Shown here in pieces: positions 32,864-41,813 of a DNA stretch of 64,000 nucleotides. Made by a program: the position numbers and the translations under genes. The stretch comes from Streptomyces hawaiiensis (lineage in GTDB: Bacteria > Actinomycetota > Actinomycetes > Streptomycetales > Streptomycetaceae): assembly GCF_004803895.1 (NCBI RefSeq), contig NZ_CP021978.1, positions 8,370,001-8,434,000 of the forward strand. Reading direction: 5' to 3'. A model generated the notes under the pieces. That model was not told the origin of the DNA and ran no database searches. It saw only the letters and a program-made list of their open reading frames with translations. How positions within the stretch are numbered: the first letter of the stretch is position 1; every line of letters starts with the position of its first letter.

Positions 32864-32982
32864 CGTCTCTCCCTCGTCGGTACTGCGCCGATCAGGCGGT
32901 GATCCGGGGGCGCGGCCGTCCGGTCCGCCGACCTGTTTCGGCTTCCAGAGACTTATACGAATCGAACGGGTGGTTGGTTTCC

Positions 32983-33306
32983 TTACTTTCCGTAGTCATC
33001 GGCCAGTTGCTGGTCCGGCCGGTGTGCCGTACTGCGCTCCCGTTCGCCGAGGGAGCCGCGGGCAGTGCGCAGAGCGAGCAGCAGGACGCCGATGTCGTCC
33101 AGGTACACCGGGTCGGGCAGCAGGTCGGTGGGCAGCACGAGATAGAGCACCGCGCCCCAGAAGACCCAGCGGGGGCCCGTGGGCAGTCCCGCGCGCCGCA
33201 GTTCGCGCCGGGTCCGGACCAGCCGTACGAGGACGACGACGGCGAAGACGAGGACGACGGCCGCGAGAACCGCGGCCAGGATGATCACCTTTGTGGTCGT
33301 ATCCAC
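32983..33306 (-). CDS. YkvA/DUF1232 family small membrane protein
   Basis: GTG 33306 is chosen because AGGAGGAGGG lies just upstream. The 107-residue protein has one N-terminal membrane helix (KVIILAAVLAAVVLVFAVVV), a basic loop, and the DUF1232 motif WGAVLYLVLPTDLLPDPVYL followed by DDIGVLLLAL. The family is widespread with unknown function. The C-terminal tail is charged. Confidence 0.82.
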   Translation of the reverse strand: MDTTTKVIILAAVLAAVVLVFAVVVLVRLVRTRRELRRAGLPTGPRWVFWGAVLYLVLPTDLLPDPVYLDDIGVLLLALRTARGSLGERERSTAHRPDQQLADDYGK

Positions 33307-33552
33307 GGGTTGCCCTCCTCCTGGCATGCCGCGACACGGGGTGTCCTTACCTGGATTCCCCTTTCCGGCGGCTGTATTGCGGCCCGGGCCCGACATGTCG
33401 GCGAGTCGGCGGATTTTCCGTGCGGGTGGTCATCCTGGTGGCTCACCCGGGTGGCACGGGGTGACGGGGGCGCCTAGTAATGGTCAGCGTAACGTCGCTC
33501 GTCACACGACGGGGGGCGCAGGAGCGGCCGCACTCTTCCCATGGAGGCGAGT

Positions 33553-35298
33553 ATGACCACCTGCTCTTCATCACCCCGGCCGAACGAACCTGCCATACCC
33601 AACGAGCCGAACGGGTCCGCCCAGCCGTCCGCCGAGACCACCGTCGCCACCGGCACGCACCAGGTGGAGCAGACGAGCGCGCAGCCCGCCGCCGGCCCGT
33701 ACGAGACGCACCCGACGGGGCACTCCGAGCCCGGCACCGGTTCCCACCCGGCCGACCGGGCGGCCGCCGAGCCCGCCGCCCTCGGCTCCCACCCGGCGGC
33801 CGGGGCGGGAACGCGGTCGCCGGCCCTCGACCCGGACCGGTCGGACCGGACCGCTGCCTGGCCCGTCGCTCCCGGCCCGGACGAGGCGGTCACGTCCGCC
33901 GCCCGGTCCATGGACGCCGGCTCGGGCCAGGCGCCCGCGCGGCCCGCCGCCCCCGGGACGGACGAGGCGTACCCCTCCGCCGCCCACGCCCCGGAGCCGT
34001 CCGCCGCGCCGCCCGCTCCGCCCGTCGAGGACTGGCTGGATCCCGCCGAGGCGCGGCCTGTTGCTCCGGTCCTGGACCGGACGGACCCCGCGGAGGAGCC
34101 CGCCCGGCCGGCCCACTTGGACACCGTCGGCCCGGGCGAGGGCACGGACCCCGCCGCGCGCGGCCGGGACCAGGCCCATTCGTCCGCCGGGCCCGGCGCG
34201 GGCGACGCCGACCAGCCGGGTGCGCGGCCGTTCGTCATCCGGTCGCTCGACGACAACCCGGTGGAGCTCCGGCCCGGCACCGGTCCGGCCTCCGGCGCAC
34301 CGTACGGCGACGCCGTCAGCGACCTGGTGCACGCGGCCGTGGCCGACCGGCCGCTGGAGGAGGTCGTCGACCTCATCGTGTCGCTGGAGGAGTCGCCCGA
34401 CCACACGCAGGCGAGGGTCGACGCGCTCCGCACCGCCGGGGTGAGCCGGTCCGTGGAGGACGTGTCCCGGCTGATCGCCCTGCTGACGAAGCCCCCGCGC
34501 GAGGCCGAGTGCGCGGACGAGGCGATCCGGGCCGCGGCCGCCCACCGGCCGGTGGAGGAAGTGACACGGCTGGTGACCCTGCTGCACAAGGAACCGCAGG
34601 TGCCCCACGTCCGCGAGGAGGCACTTCGCGCGGCCGCCACCGGCCGGTCCGTCGGGGAGCTGGTCGAGCTGATCGACCGCCTCGGCCTGGAACGCCTGGA
34701 CCGCAACGGCCGTCGCCCGAACGGGACGTCCCGCCCCGAGGGCGAGACCGGCGACCCTGGCACGCCCGGCCGCCAGGGCAAACGCCGCGCGGCCCGCCCG
34801 GGCCCGGCCCGCGAGACCCACCGCACCCTCGACGACTCACCGCCGGACCACGAGCGTGCGACCGACCGGTTCGCCCGGTCCGTGTCCTGGTCGGGCTGGT
34901 TCGCAGCCCTGGCCCTCGCCGTGTGCGCGGTGGTCCACTTCCCGCTGCAGCGCGGCGACGCGTCCCTGCGTCTGCACGCGTTCGCCCTCGGCCTGTCGGT
35001 GCTGTGCACGGTGCTGGCGCTGCTGCTGGCGCTGCGCCCCGTCGCGCTGGTGCTGGCCGGGGCGGTGCTGGTGCCCACGGTCCTGGCCGGGGCCCAGGCG
35101 TACGGGAGTTCCTTCCCGTCGGCGTCCCTGCCCCGGGCCGTCGACCTGGCGCTCGCCCCGCCGTGGCTGGCCGCCGGAGTCGCCGGGTGCGCGGCACTGC
35201 TGGCCCTCGTCGCGATGGTCTTCCGGGTGCTGGCGCCCATCGCCGCCAGACAGTGGACGGCCGCGCCGGCGCCCGAGGCACGCGGCGCGGCGGAGTGA
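33553..35298 (+). CDS. Large proline-rich membrane protein with four alpha-helical repeats
   Basis: ATG 33553 is preferred over 33541 because GGAGG lies between them. Of 581 residues, about 1-235 are Pro/Ala/acidic and probably disordered. Residues about 253-380 hold four related helical repeats of roughly 35 residues: AVSDLVHAAVADRPLEEVVD, VDALRTAGVSRSVEDVSRLI, AIRAAAAHRPVEEVTRLVTL and ALRAAATGRSVGELVELIDR. A basic linker leads to a C-terminal membrane domain with about four helices (WFAALALAVCAVVHF to LLALVAMVFRVLAP). I recognise no named family. Layout suggests a membrane-tethered scaffold with a cytoplasmic solenoid. Confidence 0.75.
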   Translation: MTTCSSSPRPNEPAIPNEPNGSAQPSAETTVATGTHQVEQTSAQPAAGPYETHPTGHSEPGTGSHPADRAAAEPAALGSHPAAGAGTRSPALDPDRSDRTAAWPVAPGPDEAVTSAARSMDAGSGQAPARPAAPGTDEAYPSAAHAPEPSAAPPAPPVEDWLDPAEARPVAPVLDRTDPAEEPARPAHLDTVGPGEGTDPAARGRDQAHSSAGPGAGDADQPGARPFVIRSLDDNPVELRPGTGPASGAPYGDAVSDLVHAAVADRPLEEVVDLIVSLEESPDHTQARVDALRTAGVSRSVEDVSRLIALLTKPPREAECADEAIRAAAAHRPVEEVTRLVTLLHKEPQVPHVREEALRAAATGRSVGELVELIDRLGLERLDRNGRRPNGTSRPEGETGDPGTPGRQGKRRAARPGPARETHRTLDDSPPDHERATDRFARSVSWSGWFAALALAVCAVVHFPLQRGDASLRLHAFALGLSVLCTVLALLLALRPVALVLAGAVLVPTVLAGAQAYGSSFPSASLPRAVDLALAPPWLAAGVAGCAALLALVAMVFRVLAPIAARQWTAAPAPEARGAAE

Positions 35299-35379
35299 GA
35301 CCCGAGGTGATCCCATCGGTCGGACCGAATCGAGCCGCGGTCGCCCGCACAAGGGCCGGGCTCCCGTCGGCGGCCTTCC

Positions 35380-37479
35380 TCAGATCCGGCGATCGAGCAG
35401 CCCGGCCAGCACCCGGTCCGGTGTGAGTGGGAGTTCGCGGAGGCGAACGCCCGTGGCGTGGTGCACCGCGTTGCCGATCGCCGCGGCCGTCCCGACGATG
35501 CCGATCTCCCCGATCCCCTTGCTGCCCATCGGGTTGAGACGGGAATCGTCCTCGTCCAGCCAGTGCGCCTCGATCTCGGCGACGTCGGCGTGCACGGGCA
35601 CGTGGTACGACGCCAGATCCGACTCGGTGAAGTCGCCGAACGCGGCGTCCACGGTGCTGCCCTCGGTCAGCGCCATGCCCAGGCCCATCGTCATGCCGCC
35701 GACGAACTGGGAGCGTGCCGTACGGGCGTTGAGGATGCGGCCCGCCGCGTACACCCCGAGGAGCCGGCCGACCCGGACCTCGCCGGTGACCGTGTCCACG
35801 GCGACCTCGGCGAAGTGCGCCCCGAAGGCGTGCCGCGCGAAGCCGCTCTCGGCGTCCGCCGCGCCCTTCGTGTCGGCGCGGACGTCGAGACCCTGCGCGG
35901 GCAGCGGCCCCACGTGCCCGGCCAGCCGCCGGGCCAGTCCGGCACAGGCGTCGTGCACCGCCCAGCCCCAGGAGGCGGTGCCGGACGAGCCGCCGGCCAG
36001 CGGCGCCGAGGGGAGCTGCGTGCTGCCGACCTCGATCCGCACCCGCTCCAGCGGCACCCCGAGGGCGTCGGCGCCGACCTGCGCCAGCACCGTCCGGGCA
36101 CCCGTCCCGATGTCGGTGGCGTTGATCCGCACCAGGAACGAACCGTCGGTCAGTGCGCGAGCCACCGCCGTGGAGGGCCCCACCATGACGGGATACGTCG
36201 CCGCCGCCACGCCCGTCCCCAGCAGCAGCGGACCGACCCGGCGGGAGCCCGGCCGGGGATCGCGCCCGGCCCAGCCGAAGCGCCGGGCGCCCTCGCGCAG
36301 GCACTCCACCAGGTGCCTGCTGCTGAACGGCTTGCCGGTGTCCGGCTCGACGTCGGGCTCGTTGCGGACGCGCAGCTCGACCGGGTCCAGGCCGAGTTCG
36401 GTGGCGAGCTCATCCATGGCGGATTCCAGCGCGTACATGCCGGGAGCCTCGCCCGGCGCCCGCATCCAGGACGGGGAAGGCACGTCCAGCGCCGCGACCC
36501 GGTGCACCGTACGACTGTGCGGCGCGGCGTACATCACCCGTGCGGGCACCGCCGCCTGCTCCACGAACTCCTTGATGCGGGAGGTGTGCGTGGTGACCTC
36601 GTGCACGAGCGACGCGAGACGGCCGTCCGCCTCGGCCCCGAGCCGCAGCCGGTGCAGGGTCGGAGCGCGGTGCCCGACGACGGCGGGCAGGTAGCGGCGC
36701 GGCAGCGCCACCGTCACCGGCCGCTCGGTGTGGCGTGCCGCCATGGAGGCGAGCACCACGTCCGGCCGTGGCGAGCCCTTGGACCCGAAGCCGCCGCCCA
36801 CGTGCTCGGCGGTGACGACGATCCGCTCCTCTGGCAGGCCGAACAGCCCGGCGAGCACGGCCCGTACGGCACCGGCGCCCTGGCTGGAGGTGTGCACGGT
36901 GAGCCGGCCGTCCTCCCACCGGGCGGTGCTGGTGTGCGGCTCCATGGGGTGGTTGTGCAGCGGCGGCACCCGGTAGGCGACGTCGACCCGGACGGCCGAG
37001 GAACCGAACGCCCCGTCGGGGTCGCCCTGTTCGCGGACGGCCGGATGACCGCCGTTGGCCTCCTCGGGCACGTACACGCCCGGGTGGGAGGCGGTGAGGG
37101 TCACGTCGTGCTCTTCGGCCTCGTAGGTGACGCGGACGGCGGCGGCACCGGCGCGGGCCGCCTCCAGGGTCTCGGCCACCACCAGGGCCACGAACCAGCC
37201 GCGGTGCGGAACCCGCGGATTCTGCAGCACCGCGAGTGTGGGATCGTCCGGTTCCGCGAGACGCGGCGCGTTCTCGTGGGTGAGGACGGCGAGGACACCG
37301 GGCACGGCCAGGGCGGCCGCCGTGTCGACGCCGGTCACCCGGCCCCGGGCCACACTCGCCGGCACGGGCCAGGCCTGGGCCCGGCCGGGGGAGTGGAACT
37401 CGGCGGCGTAGCGTGCGGTGCCGCTGACCTTCTCGCGTCCCTCCAGACGCTCGGCGGGGGCGCCCGCACTGCCGGTCAT
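35380..37479 (-). CDS. Molybdenum hydroxylase, molybdopterin-binding large subunit (PaoC/YagR-like)
   Basis: The 699-residue protein starts at ATG 37479, overlapping the FAD-subunit stop by four bases. It is a xanthine dehydrogenase-family Moco subunit: EKVSGTARYAAEF, EPHTSTARW, EHVGGGFGSKG, MRAPGEAPGMYALES, NATDIGTGARTVLAQ, LAGGSSGTASWGWAVHD and NPMGSKGIGEIGIVGTAAAI, with the catalytic Glu in GIGEIG. Size, gene order and subunit types match periplasmic aldehyde oxidase PaoABC. It oxidises aldehydes or heterocycles; the substrate is unknown. Confidence 0.9.
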   Translation of the reverse strand: MTGSAGAPAERLEGREKVSGTARYAAEFHSPGRAQAWPVPASVARGRVTGVDTAAALAVPGVLAVLTHENAPRLAEPDDPTLAVLQNPRVPHRGWFVALVVAETLEAARAGAAAVRVTYEAEEHDVTLTASHPGVYVPEEANGGHPAVREQGDPDGAFGSSAVRVDVAYRVPPLHNHPMEPHTSTARWEDGRLTVHTSSQGAGAVRAVLAGLFGLPEERIVVTAEHVGGGFGSKGSPRPDVVLASMAARHTERPVTVALPRRYLPAVVGHRAPTLHRLRLGAEADGRLASLVHEVTTHTSRIKEFVEQAAVPARVMYAAPHSRTVHRVAALDVPSPSWMRAPGEAPGMYALESAMDELATELGLDPVELRVRNEPDVEPDTGKPFSSRHLVECLREGARRFGWAGRDPRPGSRRVGPLLLGTGVAAATYPVMVGPSTAVARALTDGSFLVRINATDIGTGARTVLAQVGADALGVPLERVRIEVGSTQLPSAPLAGGSSGTASWGWAVHDACAGLARRLAGHVGPLPAQGLDVRADTKGAADAESGFARHAFGAHFAEVAVDTVTGEVRVGRLLGVYAAGRILNARTARSQFVGGMTMGLGMALTEGSTVDAAFGDFTESDLASYHVPVHADVAEIEAHWLDEDDSRLNPMGSKGIGEIGIVGTAAAIGNAVHHATGVRLRELPLTPDRVLAGLLDRRI

Positions 37480-38480
37480 GCGGCCCTCCCGGTGAGTGCG
37501 GTGTCCGTGAGCCGGGACAGCACGTCCACGGCGAGATTGCGGGCGAGCGGCACCTTGTAGGCGTTGTCCCGCAGCGGCCGGGCGGCCGACAGTTCGAGAT
37601 CCACGGCGTGCTCGAACGCGGCGAGGGTCGGAGCCGCGCCCAGCAGCGCCTCCTCCGCCCGCCGGGCCCGCCACGGCCGGTGCGCCAGCGCCCCGAAGGC
37701 GAGCCCCGCGTGGCCGATCACACCGTCCTCCAGGCGCAGCACGACCGCGACGGAGGCGAGGGCGAAGGCGTACGAGGCCCGGTCGCGGGCCTTGCGGTAC
37801 GCCGACGGCAGTCCGGCCGTGGCGGCCGGCAGCACCACGCCGGTGACCAGTTCGCCGGGGCGGATCTCGGTGTCCTGCTCGGGGCGGTCCCCGGGCAGCC
37901 GGTGGAAGTCCGCCGCCGCGACACTCCGGGCTCCCTCGGGCCCGTCCAGCTCGACACGCCCGTCGAGAGCGCAGAGCGCCACGGCCATGTCCGAGGGATG
38001 GGTGGCGATGCACTGCGCGGAGTGCCCGAGCACGGCGTGATCACGGTGGACGCCGTCCCGCGCGCCGCAGCCGCTGCCCGGCTCGCGTTTGTTGCACGGC
38101 TTCGACAGGTCCTGGAAGTACGGGCACCGGGTGCGCTGGAGCAGGTTCCCGCCGGTCGTCGCCGCGTTGCGCAACTGCCCGGAGGCGCCGGCGAGCACCG
38201 CCTGCGACAGCGCCGGGTACCGGTCGCGGACGAGGGGGTGGGCGGCGAGGTCGCTGTTGCGGACCGTCGCCCCGACGCGCAGCGCACCGTCGGGCAGTTC
38301 CTCGACCGTGTCGAGGGGCAGCCGGGTGACGTCGATGAGGGCGGCGGGGGTCTCGACGCCGAGCTTCATCAGGTCGACGAGGTTCGTGCCGCCACCGAGG
38401 TACCGCGCTCCAGTGTGGGAGGCGTACGCGGAGGTCGCCTCTTCGACGCTGCCGGCGCGGACGTAGGCGAACTCCTTCAC
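37476..38480 (-). CDS. Molybdenum hydroxylase FAD-binding subunit (PaoB/YagS-like)
   Basis: GTG 38480 overlaps the upstream stop (GTGA). The 334-residue protein has the FAD motifs YLGGGTNLVDLMKLGVETP and ATTGGNLLQRTRCPYF. The cysteine-rich stretch RCPYFQDLSKPCNKREPGSG then CGARDG, and SAQCIATHPSDMAVAL, matches the PaoB type, which carries an extra [4Fe-4S] cluster not found in ordinary xanthine dehydrogenase FAD subunits. It passes electrons between FAD and the 2Fe-2S subunit. Confidence 0.9.
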   Translation of the reverse strand: MKEFAYVRAGSVEEATSAYASHTGARYLGGGTNLVDLMKLGVETPAALIDVTRLPLDTVEELPDGALRVGATVRNSDLAAHPLVRDRYPALSQAVLAGASGQLRNAATTGGNLLQRTRCPYFQDLSKPCNKREPGSGCGARDGVHRDHAVLGHSAQCIATHPSDMAVALCALDGRVELDGPEGARSVAAADFHRLPGDRPEQDTEIRPGELVTGVVLPAATAGLPSAYRKARDRASYAFALASVAVVLRLEDGVIGHAGLAFGALAHRPWRARRAEEALLGAAPTLAAFEHAVDLELSAARPLRDNAYKVPLARNLAVDVLSRLTDTALTGRAA

Positions 38481-39007
38481 GGGATCACGTCCTCCACGGC
38501 CTCGACGATCCGCGGATACGCACCGCACCGGCACAGGTTGCCGCTCAGCCGTTCCCGGATCTCCTCGCGGTCCAGCGGCACCGGCTCACCCGAGGGCGCC
38601 GCCGGGTCGGTGACGTGCGACGGGTGGCCGGCCGCCGCCTCGGTGAGCACGCCGGCCGCGGAGCAGATCTGGCCCGGGGTGCAGTACCCGCACTGGAAGG
38701 CGTCGCGTTCCAGGAAGGCCCGTTGCAGGGGATGCGGCTCCTCCCCGTCGTCGGAGAGACCCTCGACGGTGGTGACCTCGCAGCCGTCGAGGGTGACCGC
38801 GAACAGCAGACAGCTGTTGACGCGCCGCCCGTCCACCAGGACCGTGCAGGCGCCGCACTGGCCGTGGTCACAGCCCTTCTTGGCGCCCGTGAGGCCGAGA
38901 TCCTCCCGCAGGAGGTCCAACAGGACCCGGCGGTGGTCGACGGTGAGTGTGTGCGGTTTGCCATTGACGCGCAGCGTGGTCTGCGCGTGGTGCTGGTGGT
39001 TGCCCAT
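38477..39007 (-). CDS. Molybdenum hydroxylase 2Fe-2S subunit (PaoA/YagT-like)
   Basis: The 176-residue first gene of the operon has both 2Fe-2S domains: plant-type CDHGQCGACTVLVDGRRVNS and the C-terminal CGYCTPGQICSAAG with LSGNLCRCGAYPRIVEAVED. The N-terminus (MGNHQHHAQTTLRVNGKPHT) has no Tat signal, unlike E. coli PaoA, so this enzyme is probably cytoplasmic. A GGAAGG lies upstream of ATG 39007. Confidence 0.92.
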   Translation of the reverse strand: MGNHQHHAQTTLRVNGKPHTLTVDHRRVLLDLLREDLGLTGAKKGCDHGQCGACTVLVDGRRVNSCLLFAVTLDGCEVTTVEGLSDDGEEPHPLQRAFLERDAFQCGYCTPGQICSAAGVLTEAAAGHPSHVTDPAAPSGEPVPLDREEIRERLSGNLCRCGAYPRIVEAVEDVIP

Positions 39008-39102
39008 GTCGTGGTGGACCTTCCCGGGCGGGCCGTGATGCCGTACGGACCGCGTATCCAGGAGGGCACGGCTGACACGTGCGTCTCACGAGGAGGGTGC
39101 TC

Positions 39103-40251
39103 CTACTGCTCCGACGTCACGTGCCGGCCGGCGGTTTCCTCGTCGCCGGCCGCGGTCGCGGGACGCTTGACCTTGAAGCGTTCGAACGTCCGTGTGAGCT
39201 GCTGGAGCGGGGACGGGGCGGGCGGGCCGGAGGGCTGTGGCCCGGCGGGAGCGGCCTCGGCGGCCTCCTGGTAGGCGGCCAGTGCCTCGTGGGCGCTCTC
39301 GGCCGCCTCCCGGTACAGGTCACGGGACTTCGTCATGGCCTCCAGCGCCTCGGCGTACATGGCCACCAGGCCGCGCTGGCGCTCCAGCTCCTCCTGGAGC
39401 GTCAGCAGGTGCCAGTTCTCCCGCAGCGCGGTGAGGTCGTCCTCGGCGCCGTCGGGCAGGGGCCTTGGGAGCACGGCGAAGCGCGTCACCGCGTCGACGA
39501 GGTCGGCCGGCTCCGAACCGTCGAGGAAGACCGCGCGGACCGAGAAGTCCTGGGCGTCGTAGCCGTCCGGCGCCGGGAGGCCCGGCAGTACCACCGCTCC
39601 GCCGCGCGGCACCTGGACGCCGGAGCCCCGCAGGGCCCAGTTCAGGCCGCGCAGCTGCTGCGGGGCGGCGTGATGCTCCACCACACGGTGGCGCAGGCCC
39701 GGCGGCAGCCAGCGTGCCACCGGCGTACGTCCCCGGTCGTCGGTGGTCATCGCCTCGTGGACGACCACGTGGATGTGCCAACCGCCGCGCACGGTGTTTC
39801 TCAGCAGACGGCGGGTCTCCTTGTCGTCCTGGGGCAGCGGGTTGATCTTCCCCAGGAGCAGGCGCGTGGCGGCATCCTGGTCCCAGGCGGTGTCCGGCTC
39901 CTGAGGCCAGAACAGGCCGGCGGGGGAGGGCCACGCGTGGTTCCACGGCTGCTCGGCCTCGGCGACCAGCATCCACTCCTGCTGCCCGTCCCCGTCGCCC
40001 GCGCCGGGCTTCAGGCTCAGCCGGGCGCGCACGGTCACGTCGCCGCCGGCCCGCCAGCGGGCCTCGAAGACCCGCTCCGCCGGCCCGGTTTCGTCTTCGG
40101 GCAACTCCAGGAAATCGTCGATGGCCTGACTGTCCTTGCGCTGCTGCAGCGAGCGCCGGAGAACGTCTTCCGTGGAGCCCGGGGCGTGGCGGCCGCGCGC
40201 CAGCCACACCGTGTCGGGAGTCATGAGGCGGGCGGTGAGGGAGGTCTGCAT
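39103..40251 (-). CDS. Hypothetical protein with C-terminal coiled coil (382 aa)
   Basis: I do not recognise this family. The protein is soluble and Trp-rich in the first half (FEARWRAGGDVTVRARLSLK, WMLVAEAEQPWNHAWPSPAG), with WHIHVVVHEAMTTDDRGRTP mid-protein and VQVPRGGAVVLPGLPAPDGY later. Residues about 275-345 are strongly helical (LRENWHLLTLQEELERQRGL, then EALEAMTKSRDLYREAAESA), likely a coiled coil, followed by a Pro-rich tail. There is no signal peptide or membrane segment. It is downstream in a separate unit from the molybdenum hydroxylase genes, convergent with nothing close. Confidence 0.65.
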   Translation of the reverse strand: MQTSLTARLMTPDTVWLARGRHAPGSTEDVLRRSLQQRKDSQAIDDFLELPEDETGPAERVFEARWRAGGDVTVRARLSLKPGAGDGDGQQEWMLVAEAEQPWNHAWPSPAGLFWPQEPDTAWDQDAATRLLLGKINPLPQDDKETRRLLRNTVRGGWHIHVVVHEAMTTDDRGRTPVARWLPPGLRHRVVEHHAAPQQLRGLNWALRGSGVQVPRGGAVVLPGLPAPDGYDAQDFSVRAVFLDGSEPADLVDAVTRFAVLPRPLPDGAEDDLTALRENWHLLTLQEELERQRGLVAMYAEALEAMTKSRDLYREAAESAHEALAAYQEAAEAAPAGPQPSGPPAPSPLQQLTRTFERFKVKRPATAAGDEETAGRHVTSEQ

Positions 40252-40677
40252 GGGTCCATCTGTGAGCGGGGGTACGTGCGCCTGTCAGTATCGTCGCCGC
40301 AGGCCGACGGGTGCTACCCGGGGTCGCACCAGTCTCGCCGACGGTCATGCGCACCGCCTACCCGCGCCGGGCCGTGCCATGTGACGCAAGGGCTGCGGCA
40401 TGTGGCGAGGGGGCGGCGCGATGCGGCGCCGGGCAGCGTGCTCCGGCAACCGGCAGCGCCTTGAGGTGGCGCCGGGCGCGCGGGATGTGCGCCATGCGCG
40501 CGGGGTGTGCGCGCCGCGCGCAGACCGGGAGATCTCACGCGTGGCCCGCGCGCCGCCCGGTCCCGACAATGGTGCGCACGAGCAGGGCCCGCCCACCATC
40601 CGCATCGGGGCGGGTCCTGCCCGCTCCGCGAGACGCCGGGCCGCGTGCTGCTCGCTTCGTGCGGCGAGGAGCGCCGT
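40252..40677. other. Gene-poor stretch, no coding region supported
   Basis: The 426 bases between the coiled-coil protein and the regulator remnants show no recognisable protein in any frame. An imperfect 20-base tandem repeat lies at about 40476-40513 (GCGCGCGGGATGTGCGCC, then GCGCGCGGGGTGTGCGCG). The region is probably non-coding debris near the deletion junction at about 40900. Confidence 0.5.
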
Positions 40678-40896
40678 TCAGCGATCCCCGCCGCCGGCGG
40701 GGTCCGCCGCCTCCAGCCCGGTCGCCGCCCAGCTGGCGAGGAGCTGCAGCCGGTCCTCGTACGCGGTGCCGGGCTCGGCCGTGTAGATGGTCAGGGAGTG
40801 CGCCTCGTGAGCGGACACGGGCAGGTCCAGGGGCTGGTAGGTCAGTTCCAGGAAGCCCGCCTGGGGATGGTGCAGGCGCTTGACCCCGCCGTGCCA
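40678..40896 (-). pseudogene. XRE/MmyB-like regulator, 3' fragment
   Basis: Only the last 70 or so residues remain: WHGGVKRLHHPQAGFLELTY, QPLDLPVSAHEAHSLTIYTA, EPGTAYEDRLQLLASWAATG. This is the C-terminal end of the MmyB-like ligand-binding domain found in Streptomyces helix-turn-helix regulators. The helix-turn-helix and most of the binding domain are missing; homology stops abruptly near 40896, a few bases from the start of a TetR fragment on the other strand. Confidence 0.78.
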
Positions 40897-40900
40897 CGGC

Positions 40901-41053
40901 GCAGACGCCGAAGAGGCGGCGCAGGTCGCCAGGCTCATCGTCGCGGCGGTCGAGGGCACCGTGGCCCTCTGCCGTGCCAAGCGCAGCACCGAACCTCTGG
41001 ACCGCACGGCAGCGCGACTCCAGGCTCTCATCGCCGCCACGATCAAAGACTGA
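40901..41053 (+). pseudogene. TetR family regulator, C-terminal fragment
   Basis: In plus frame 2 the sequence reads ADAEEAAQVARLIVAAVEGT, then VALCRAKRSTEPLDRTAARL and QALIAATIKD before TGA at 41051-41053. This matches the C-terminal helices of LmrA/YxaF-like TetR regulators. The DNA-binding half is absent: homology starts at the same point where the MmyB fragment on the minus strand ends. Confidence 0.7.
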
Positions 41054-41131
41054 CCGGGGGGTGCCGGCCGCGATCAACGCGACGCGACCGACACTCCACG
41101 CGGCGGGCGGGGGACTCCTGGTCCGCGCTTC

Positions 41132-41623
41132 TCACGCGCCGAGCGCGGTGCGGACGGCCTCGGCCTTCTCCGCGGTGAACACACCGCTGTCGAGGAGGGA
41201 GAGGACGGACAGGACGGTGCCGCGTGAGCCCCAGCTGCCCTCGTCGATCACGCGGAAGGTCACCCACCAGGCCGGCGACGGCTCCGCAAGGCCGCAGGCG
41301 TCGGGCATCGCGACCAGGGCGCGCTGGATGACCTCGGTGCGGACTTCCTGGCTCCAGTCGCCGTCCATGACCGTCACGTCCATGACCGTCACGTCGATCA
41401 CCATCGCGTCGGCCTCCGGTCCCGCGTCCGCCAGCAACCGGCCGCTGATGGCCATCATGTCGGCTTCACGCTCGGTGAAGTGGACCTGGAACCCGACCCG
41501 GGCGGCCGGGGCGAACTGACCGACCTCGGGCACGAGTGCGGCGTCCGTCAGCGTTTCGGCCAGCTTGCGGCGCCGCTCCGGGCTCAGGCGGCCCTTCGGG
41601 CCGGTCACGGTGGTGACGGTCAT
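41132..41623 (-). CDS. Tautomerase-like family protein
   Basis: The 163-residue protein starts at ATG 41623. It reads GRLSPERRRKLAETLTDAAL, with FQVHFTEREADMMAISGRLL and MVIDVTVMDGDWSQEVRTEV mid-protein, similar to 4-oxalocrotonate tautomerase-like proteins with a helix after each strand. The usual N-terminal Pro-1 nucleophile is not present in processed form (the start is MTVTTVTGPKG), so activity is doubtful. A 15-base tandem duplication encodes VTVMD twice (positions 41365-41395). A possible promoter with TATAAC (rc of 41643-41648) lies just upstream. Confidence 0.65.
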   Translation of the reverse strand: MTVTTVTGPKGRLSPERRRKLAETLTDAALVPEVGQFAPAARVGFQVHFTEREADMMAISGRLLADAGPEADAMVIDVTVMDVTVMDGDWSQEVRTEVIQRALVAMPDACGLAEPSPAWWVTFRVIDEGSWGSRGTVLSVLSLLDSGVFTAEKAEAVRTALGA

Positions 41624-41630
41624 GACTCTC

Positions 41631-41686
41631 CCTATGACGACTGTTATAAGCCGAGCCTGCACTGCCTCTAAAACGAGGGTCATAGG
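41631..41686. promoter_or_regulatory. Promoter region of the tautomerase gene with flanking inverted repeats
   Basis: CCTATGAC (41631-41638) and GTCATAGG (41679-41686) are exact inverted repeats 40 bases apart. Between them on the minus strand lie TTTAGA (rc of 41667-41672) and TATAAC (rc of 41643-41648), 18 bases apart, a plausible -35/-10 pair. Confidence 0.45.
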
Positions 41687-41813
41687 GTGCTCGGGGGATC
41701 TCGACGCGCCCTGCCGGCTCGCCCCAGGACGCCCCCATGCCTGTCGGGGCGGGGGCCGGGTACACGTCCGTGCACGTGCTCGTGTGTGGGCGGAGGAGAG
41801 GGGACCGGGGGCA

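Noticed and set aside
40476..40513. GC-rich 20-base imperfect tandem repeat as a possible regulatory array
   Set aside because: Low-complexity GCGC context, no adjacent intact promoter, and only two diverged copies.
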